Made by a program: the position numbers and the translations under genes. Positions 6,612-11,371 of a stretch of 11,371 nt of DNA are shown here, one piece after another. The notes beneath the pieces were generated by a model, which was given only the letters and a program-made list of their open reading frames with translations, made no database searches and was not told the DNA's origin. Position 1 is the stretch's first letter; each line of letters starts with the position of its first letter. Origin of the DNA: DATJWY01 sp035500775 (GTDB lineage Bacteria > Pseudomonadota > Alphaproteobacteria > Acetobacterales > Acetobacteraceae); assembly GCA_035500775.1 (NCBI GenBank), contig DATJWY010000242.1, forward strand, positions 1 to 11,371, in the 5' to 3' direction.

Positions 6612-6965
6612 TTATACGCGAGCATCTTGCCCGGGAACTGCTTGTGGATGGCGCTGGCGAACTCCTCCGCCTCTTCCAGGTTCGGCTCGCTCGTCTCCCA
6701 CCACAGCAGGTCGGCATACGGGGCATAGGCCAGGCTGCGGGCGATCGCGTATTTCACGCCCAGGCCTTCCTTGATGGGAAGAAGCCCTCGGCGGTGCGCT
6801 CGCCGGAGAGGAACGGCCGGTCGCGCTCATCCACGTCCGTGGTCAGGAGCTGCGCGGCATGGCTGTCCGTGCGGCAGAGCAGGATGGTGGACACGCCCTC
6901 GACATCCGCCGCGAGGCGGGCGGCGTTCAGGGGCCGACCCAAAATCACGGCTCGGAACACAGGCG

Positions 6966-7005
6966 GAAAACAAGAACGGCCCGGGGCAATATACCCCGGG
7001 CCGTT
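6966..7005 (-). terminator. Rho-independent terminator of the intact isocitrate lyase
   Basis: Read on the minus strand, AACGGCCCGGGG pairs with CCCCGGGCCGTT (12-bp perfect stem, 7-nt loop) and is followed by CTTGTTTTCC. It starts 33 bp after the lyase stop codon and separates the living gene from the pseudogene. Confidence 0.85.
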
Positions 7006-7038
7006 CCCGTCTACTTACTCAGTCAAGGAACCAGCTGA

Positions 7039-8640
7039 TTAGCCGAACTGGTTCATCGTGTTGTGCGCGCCGCCCGCCTTCAGGGCCGCCTCGCCGGCGA
7101 AATATTCCTTGTGGTCATCGCCCATGTCGGAACCCGCCATGTTCTGGTGCCGCACGCAGGCGATGCCCTGGCGGATTTCCTGACGCTGGACGCCGAGCAC
7201 GTAGCCCAGCATGCCCTGCTTGCCGAAATACTCCCGCGACAGGTTGTCCGTGGACAGCGCCGCCGTGTGGTAGGTCGGCAGGGTGATGAGGTGGTGGAAG
7301 ATGCCGGCGCGCTTCGAGGCATCGGCCTGGAAGGTGCGGATCCGCTCATCGGCCTCCGCCGCCAGGGCGGTGCCGTCATAATCCACGCTCATCAGCTTCG
7401 CGCGGTCAAACGCGGAGACATCCTTGCCCTCGGCCTTCCAGGCATCGAACACCTGCTGGCGGAAATTCAGCGTCCAGTTGAAGGACGGCGAATTGTTGTA
7501 GACCAGCTTGGCGTTCGGGATGACCGCGCGGATGCGGTCCATCATGCCGGCGATCTGCTCGACATGAGGCTTCTCGGTCTCGATCCAAAGCAGATCGGCG
7601 CCGTTCTGCAGCGACGTGATGGAGTCGAGCACGCAGCGGTCCTCACCGGTCCCGGCGCGGAACTGGAAGAGGTTGCTGGGCAGGCGCTTCGGCCGCAGCA
7701 GCTTGCCGTTGCGGTTGATGATGACGTCGCCGTTATGGGCGGCGTCCGCCGTGACTTCCTCACAGTCGAGGAAGGAGTTGTACTGGTCGCCCAGATCGCC
7801 CGGCGCGTTGCTGACGGCGATCTGCTTGGTGAGACCCGCACCCAGCGAATCCGTGCGCGTGACGATGACGCCGTCTTCCACGCCCAGCTCCAGGAAGGCG
7901 TAGCGGACAGCACGCACCTTCGCGAGGAAATCCTCGTGCGGCACGGTCACCTTGCCGTCCTGGTGGCCGCACTGCTTCTCGTCGGAGACCTGGTTCTCGA
8001 TCTGGATCGCGCAGGCGCCCGCCTCGATCATCTTCTTCGCGAGCAGGTAGGTCGCTTCCGCGTTGCCGAAGCCCGCGTCGATGTCGGCGATGATGGGCAC
8101 GACATGCGTCTCATAATTGTCGACGCGGCTCTGCAACTCCGCTTCCTTGGCGCTGTCGCCCGCCTTGCGGGCGGCATCGATCTCGCGGAACAGGCCGCCG
8201 AGCTCGCGGGCGTCGGCCTGGCGCAGGAAAGTGTAGATCTCTTCGATCAGCGCCGGCACCGAGGTCTTTTCATGCATCGACTGGTCGGGCAGCGGGCCAA
8301 AATCGGAGCGGAGCGCGGCCACCATCCAGCCCGACAGGTAGATGTAGCGGCGCTTCGTGCCGCCGAAATGCTTCTTGACGGCGATCATCTGCTGCTGAGC
8401 GATGAACCCGTGCCAGGCGCCCAGGGACTGGGTGTAGTTGGCATGGTCGGCGTCATAGGCCGCCATATCCTCGCGCATGATGGCCGCCGTGTAGCGGGCG
8501 ATATCCAGACCAGTCCGGAAGCGGTTCTGCAGGCGCATGCGTGCTACGGACTCGGCATCGATGCCGTTCCAGGTGCCCTTGCTTTCGATGAGCCGGGCCG
8601 CCTTGGCGGTATGTTCCTGATAAGAAGAATGGGCGTCCAT
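7039..8640 (-). CDS. aceA: Isocitrate lyase (long, Pseudomonas-type)
   Basis: Cleaves isocitrate to succinate and glyoxylate, the first step of the glyoxylate shunt, needed for growth on acetate and fatty acids. The 533-aa product closely follows the roughly 530-aa Pseudomonas/Acinetobacter subfamily: RMRIQNRF-like RMRLQNRFRTGLDIARYTAA, YLSGWMVAALRSDFGPLPDQ, the aspartate-rich metal-site stretch IIADIDAGFGN, the catalytic-cysteine segment DEKQCGHQDGK, NNSPSFNWTLNFRQQ and the C-terminus NTMNQFG. All active-site segments are intact. The ATG at 8640 is preceded by AAGGAAAG; the frame extends to 8712 but those residues do not resemble the family. A strong terminator follows. The divergent fatty-acyl-type regulator is the likely controller. 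Confidence 0.97.
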   Translation of the reverse strand: MDAHSSYQEHTAKAARLIESKGTWNGIDAESVARMRLQNRFRTGLDIARYTAAIMREDMAAYDADHANYTQSLGAWHGFIAQQQMIAVKKHFGGTKRRYIYLSGWMVAALRSDFGPLPDQSMHEKTSVPALIEEIYTFLRQADARELGGLFREIDAARKAGDSAKEAELQSRVDNYETHVVPIIADIDAGFGNAEATYLLAKKMIEAGACAIQIENQVSDEKQCGHQDGKVTVPHEDFLAKVRAVRYAFLELGVEDGVIVTRTDSLGAGLTKQIAVSNAPGDLGDQYNSFLDCEEVTADAAHNGDVIINRNGKLLRPKRLPSNLFQFRAGTGEDRCVLDSITSLQNGADLLWIETEKPHVEQIAGMMDRIRAVIPNAKLVYNNSPSFNWTLNFRQQVFDAWKAEGKDVSAFDRAKLMSVDYDGTALAAEADERIRTFQADASKRAGIFHHLITLPTYHTAALSTDNLSREYFGKQGMLGYVLGVQRQEIRQGIACVRHQNMAGSDMGDDHKEYFAGEAALKAGGAHNTMNQFG

Positions 8641-8941
8641 CGGGTCTTTCCTTCGCCTTGCAGCGCTTCGTGAGCGATACACGCATCTATGAGGCCGCAC
8701 CCGCGAAGTCACTGTAAAAAATGTGACCTAATGGTGAAACTTGTAAACTAATTTGCGTTAAGGCTTCGTTAAATGTAAAACGCGTAAAGCCCCTCACGGC
8801 ATTCCAGGCCGTCCCGCCGCCCGCGTGCGCCCCCGCCGTACAGCCCGCAAATCGCCGCTTGGCGCGAAAAGTGCTGGTAGTCAAGCAATCCCGTGACCAG
8901 ATAAACAGAGGCGTTTGTTAAGCTGTAAAGGCAGTGAAAAT
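8641..8941. promoter_or_regulatory. Divergent aceA / regulator control region with repeated TGTAAA and GTTAA words
   Basis: About 300 bp without a gene, with an AT-rich core (8711-8790) in otherwise GC-rich DNA. TGTAAA occurs four times, all on the plus strand (8713-8718, 8742-8747, 8774-8779, 8924-8929), with CGTAAA at 8783-8788. GTTAA occurs at 8757-8761, 8768-8772 and 8917-8921. The last group sits 12-25 bp before the regulator ATG, as expected for autoregulation. A candidate plus promoter is TTGCGT (8753-8758), 17 bp, TAAAAC (8776-8781). That these are sites of the adjacent regulator is an inference. Confidence 0.5.
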
Positions 8942-10351
8942 ATGTCTCGTCCCCTGATCGGGCGCACCGTCCGCCGCCTCCGGCAGGAGCAGGGACTCTC
9001 CCAGCAGGCGCTCGCGGCCCGCCTCGGCATTTCCGCGAGCTACCTGAACCTAATCGAGCACGACCAGCGCAACGTGACCGCCGCGCTGCTGATCAAGCTC
9101 GCCGAGTTCCTGCGCGTCGATCTCGCCGCCCTCTCCGGCCAGCAGGAGCGGCAGCTGGAGGCGGGGCTGCGCGAGGCCTTCGCCGACCCGCTGCTCGGCG
9201 CCGAGGCGGTGCCGGATACCGAGATGGAAGCGCTGGCGGCGAGCCCGACCGCCGCCCGCGCCGTGCTGACCCTGTATCGCGCCTGGCGCGTCGCCCGCGA
9301 GGACGCGAGCGGCATCGCCCTGCCCTCCGGCCGGCGCATCCTGCTGCCGAACGAGGAGGCGCGGGACGTGTTCCACGAGCGCGCTAACCACTTCCCGGAG
9401 CTGGAGGCCGCGGCCGAGGCGATCGGCGCCTCGCTCGCCGCCTCCCCGGCCGAGAGCAACCACGCCATCGCCGAGCGGCTGCGGCGCAAGCATGGCCTCA
9501 CCGTGCGGGTCGCGGCGATGGATGACGCGCTGCGCCGCTTCGACCCGGTGGCCGGCACGCTCATCCTCTCCGAGCAATTGCCGCGCGAGAGCCGGGGCTT
9601 CCAGATGGCGTTCCAGCTCATGTTGCTGGAAGCGCGGGACACGGTGGAGCAGGTGCTCGCGACCATCGAGCCTTCCTCGCCGGAAGCGGCGGCGCTGATC
9701 CGCATCGGCCTGCTCAATTACGCGGCCGGCGCGCTGCTGATGCCGTACGATCCGTTCCTGCAGACGGCGCGCACCCTGCGGCACGATGTGGAGGCGCTGG
9801 CCGCGCGGTTCGGCGTCTCCTTCGAGCAGGCCTGCCACCGCCTCTCCGCGATGCAGCGGGCGGGGGCGCGCGGCGTGCCGTTCTTCTTCCTGCGCACCGA
9901 TCCGGCCGGGAACGTCTCCAAGCGCTTCTCCGCCGCTGGCTTCCCGTTCGCGCGCTATGGCGGCTCCTGCCCGCGTTGGGTGGTGCATTCGGCCTTCAGC
10001 ACCCCGGGCACCATCCGCGTGCAGGTGGCGCAATTGCCGGACGGGGCGACCTTCCTCTGCTTCGCCCGCAGCGTCACCGGCCCCGCCGCCGCCTGGGGCG
10101 AGCCGCCGCCCGTGCATGTCATCGCCATGGGGTGCGACATCGCGCACGCGCCGGAACTGGTCTATGCTGACGGCATCGACCTGGAGCGAGCCGTTGTCGG
10201 CATCGGCCTCTCCTGCCGGCTTTGCGACCGGCTGCATTGCCGCAGCCGCGCCTTCCCGCCGCTGGAGCACCGGCTGGCGATCGACCCGCTCACCACCAGC
10301 GACAGCCCCTACCGTTTTGAGCCCGTACCGCAGCGCCGGGGGGCCGCGTGA
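8942..10351 (+). CDS. Short-chain fatty acyl regulator, XRE + ImmA-like + ScfR domains (RamB-like)
   Basis: A 469-aa cytosolic transcription factor predicted to control the divergent isocitrate lyase gene in response to acyl-CoA or acetate metabolism, as RamB does in Corynebacterium and Mycobacterium. Domains: XRE helix-turn-helix (about 6-65; LSQQALAARLGISASYLNLIE), a middle ImmA/IrrE-like domain (about 150-290) and the C-terminal ScfR/DUF2083 domain (about 310-460) with GCDIAHAPELVYADG and the cysteine cluster CRLCDRLHCRSRAFPP (425-440). The usual HExxH zinc-protease motif of ImmA/IrrE is replaced by FQMAFQLMLLEA (220-231), so peptidase activity is unlikely. The ATG at 8942 fits the family N-terminus; a TTG at 8915 would add nine residues. 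AAAGG lies about 11 nt upstream. Confidence 0.93.
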   Translation: MSRPLIGRTVRRLRQEQGLSQQALAARLGISASYLNLIEHDQRNVTAALLIKLAEFLRVDLAALSGQQERQLEAGLREAFADPLLGAEAVPDTEMEALAASPTAARAVLTLYRAWRVAREDASGIALPSGRRILLPNEEARDVFHERANHFPELEAAAEAIGASLAASPAESNHAIAERLRRKHGLTVRVAAMDDALRRFDPVAGTLILSEQLPRESRGFQMAFQLMLLEARDTVEQVLATIEPSSPEAAALIRIGLLNYAAGALLMPYDPFLQTARTLRHDVEALAARFGVSFEQACHRLSAMQRAGARGVPFFFLRTDPAGNVSKRFSAAGFPFARYGGSCPRWVVHSAFSTPGTIRVQVAQLPDGATFLCFARSVTGPAAAWGEPPPVHVIAMGCDIAHAPELVYADGIDLERAVVGIGLSCRLCDRLHCRSRAFPPLEHRLAIDPLTTSDSPYRFEPVPQRRGAA

Positions 10352-10556
10352 ACTGCGGCTTGGGGGGCGGGCGGCTCCCCAGGCCAGGGGCTCTCCCTCC
10401 GTGGCCGTTCCATCGGCCGTTCCAGCCGATGGAACCTTGGGCCACTCCGCCCCTGGACGAGCCCCGCCAAAGGCTAAGCCTTTGGAATCCATTACTTAAG
10501 TGATTGGGGATCTGGGGCCTCAAGGCCCCAGCGGGTCCAGGGCGGAGCCCTGGTCT
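10352..10556 (+). repeat. Intact copy of the modular palindromic repeat
   Basis: Stacked hairpins fill the space after the regulator stop: TTCCATCGGC/GCCGATGGAA (10-bp stem, near 10408-10434), CCAAAGGCT/AGCCTTTGG (10467-10485), TGGGGCCT/AGGCCCCA (10513-10520 and 10523-10530) and CCAGGGC/GCCCTGG (10537-10553). Blocks are shared, in opposite orientation, with the insertion in the lyase pseudogene. The stretch 10465-10522 is the uninterrupted version of the repeat split by the exporter cassette. It may act as a terminator for the regulator gene. No gene is seen between 10352 and 10660. Confidence 0.85.
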
Positions 10557-10660
10557 TGTCTTGTCGACATCCTGGAGAACCTTCCGGCAGTTACACCCAG
10601 GCTGATACCGCTCTAATTACGCTCGTTGCCCGGATGGGTTTCCAACCGTTGGATTGTGTA

Positions 10661-11188
10661 TCATTCGAGTTCGCTTTGGACTTCCTTGATGGCTTCCAGC
10701 ACTGAGTGAGAATCCGTTGGAGTCGACATGGCTCGCGCCTGGTCATCAATGCGATTTGTTATCATTGGATTGTCGCGGCGTGATTCTTCAAGCAGCTCTA
10801 TGATCTTAGAGACCTTCTGGTCATTTAATATCGCAAGCTCAAGGACCAATTGCTCGCGGTGGCTTGCGAGCTGATCTTTTCGGCGCTGCGTCGTGAGAAT
10901 GAGCGCCGCCATAAAGAGCGCGCCCGTCGAGATAGCGCCCTGAAGCCAGATAAACGGAGAAGGATCCAGAGACCTGAACCCCATGGACCCTGCCAAATTA
11001 TTGGCAACGACCCATAAGAAGATCGTCACGGCGAGCACCGCTACAAAGCCAGGCCAGCCCACCAATGCGGTAAGGTGATCCACGGCACGTTGCAGCGCGC
11101 TGGTTTCCTTGTGGTGCTCGGCATGAAGTTGAGCCGTCGCCTGCACAACGTCGTGGCTGGTCAATAAACCTTTATATGTATTTTGCAT
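10661..11188 (-). CDS. DUF1003-like two-helix membrane protein
   Basis: 175 aa from the ATG at 11188. A soluble N-terminal part (1-42, histidine-rich LHAEHHKE) is followed by two predicted membrane helices (about 43-66 and 77-99) joined by a short loop ending in SLDPSPF. A long charged, probably coiled-coil tail (100-135) and a polar C-terminus follow. The pattern DPxPF...LxxxxS...A...ILxxQxRK...REQLxLELxIL resembles DUF1003 proteins, whose function is not established. The start is uncertain: upstream in-frame starts reach 11302, but that extension looks unlike protein sequence, and no good ribosome-binding site is seen before either. Base composition is visibly lower in GC than the neighbours, with non-biased third positions, suggesting recent acquisition. 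Confidence 0.75.
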   Translation of the reverse strand: MQNTYKGLLTSHDVVQATAQLHAEHHKETSALQRAVDHLTALVGWPGFVAVLAVTIFLWVVANNLAGSMGFRSLDPSPFIWLQGAISTGALFMAALILTTQRRKDQLASHREQLVLELAILNDQKVSKIIELLEESRRDNPMITNRIDDQARAMSTPTDSHSVLEAIKEVQSELE

Positions 11189-11337
11189 GGGAAGAATAAT
11201 ATACCCCCAAGCTCTGAATTGGTACTGAATCAGCCCCCTACAAGCCCGATTTGCCACCGCGCTACAAAGATACATCATCGTGACAGGCGCGAGTTGTCGC
11301 ATTTGTCGTAACCAATGGTCCTATCGATTGACCAACC

Positions 11338-11371
11338 TGAAAGGTCAGGGGGGCTTTGCCCTGCCCCCGTC
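11338..11371 (+). repeat. Start of another GC palindromic repeat, cut by the window edge
   Basis: Contains GGGGGGC, TTT, GCCCTGCCCCC, the hairpin style of the other repeat copies (compare CCAGGGGCAGCGCCCCTGG at 2888-2906). Too little is visible to align it. Confidence 0.45.

Larger units (their letters stand above)
6194..6930 (-). pseudogene. aceA: Degraded isocitrate lyase (short, about 430-aa type)
   Basis: Glyoxylate-shunt enzyme relic, clearly non-functional. From 6930 downward it reads LNAARLAADVEGVST, DVDERDRPFLSGERTAEGFF, then after a one-base deletion near 6776-6780 IKEGLGVKYAIARSLAYAPY, LLWWETSEPNLEEAEEFA and KMLAYN. A 300-bp insertion (6312-6611) follows, then the protein resumes with YNCSPSFNWKKKL, FQRAIGAM and the typical lyase C-terminus AGSTETEQFH. 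Four lesions are visible: loss of the N-terminal half, including the catalytic KKCGH motif; the frameshift; the insertion at the YN|CSPSFNW site; and an in-frame deletion of roughly 100 residues between GAM and AGSTE. The subfamily (Rhizobium/Mycobacterium Icl1-like) differs from the intact lyase just upstream on the same strand, so this is not a simple duplicate. Confidence 0.9.

Noticed and set aside
6020..7042. 340-codon plus-strand open frame across the pseudogene and insertion
   Set aside because: It crosses the lyase relic, the repeat insertion and the terminator; no coherent protein.
7063..8673. 536-codon plus-strand open frame opposite isocitrate lyase
   Set aside because: Antisense shadow caused by high GC at third positions; the minus-strand protein is an unmistakable isocitrate lyase.
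9050..10492. 480-codon minus-strand open frame opposite the fatty-acyl regulator
   Set aside because: Antisense shadow with low-complexity composition; it also runs into the palindromic repeat.

Overview
The window reads as a high-GC alphaproteobacterial chromosome, most likely Acetobacteraceae (Rhodospirillales). The evidence is the strong G/C bias at third codon positions, an Alphaproteobacteria-type argD-argF pair, an isocitrate lyase divergent from a short-chain fatty acyl (RamB/ScfR-like) regulator, and several copies of a modular palindromic intergenic repeat of a style I associate with that family. The genus cannot be fixed from sequence alone.

Layout. (1) Positions 1-2856: a 2.8 kb cassette with a LysG/ArgP-type regulator (minus), a LysE/ArgO-type basic amino acid exporter (plus) and a PaiB-type FMN-binding protein (plus). 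It sits inside a copy of the palindromic repeat, is flanked by an 8-bp direct repeat and has imperfect terminal inverted repeats, but has no transposase. (2) Positions 2934-5370, minus strand: arginine operon argD - argF - small 92-aa gene, each junction a 4-nt overlap. (3) Positions 5371-6057: regulatory or empty DNA and a small two-helix membrane protein gene (plus). (4) Positions 6194-6930, minus: the ruin of a second isocitrate lyase of the short (about 430 aa) type. It is 5'-truncated, frameshifted, internally deleted and split by a 300-bp palindrome-rich insertion that made a 6-bp target duplication. (5) Positions 6966-8640, minus: an intact 533-aa Pseudomonas-type isocitrate lyase with a strong terminator. 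(6) Positions 8942-10351, plus: the divergent XRE/ImmA-like/ScfR regulator, with repeated TGTAAA and GTTAA words in the shared intergenic region. (7) Positions 10352-10556: another copy of the palindromic repeat. (8) Positions 10661-11188, minus: a lower-GC DUF1003-like membrane protein, followed at the window edge by the start of another repeat.

How they work together. argD and argF supply ornithine-to-arginine biosynthesis. The neighbouring cassette plausibly exports excess arginine or lysine under LysG-type control. The isocitrate lyase and its regulator form the glyoxylate-shunt module for growth on acetate or fatty acids. The dead short-type lyase directly downstream of the living long-type one suggests replacement of one isocitrate lyase by a non-orthologous one at the same locus. 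The most notable structures are the transposase-less exporter cassette and the insertion-split lyase relic.
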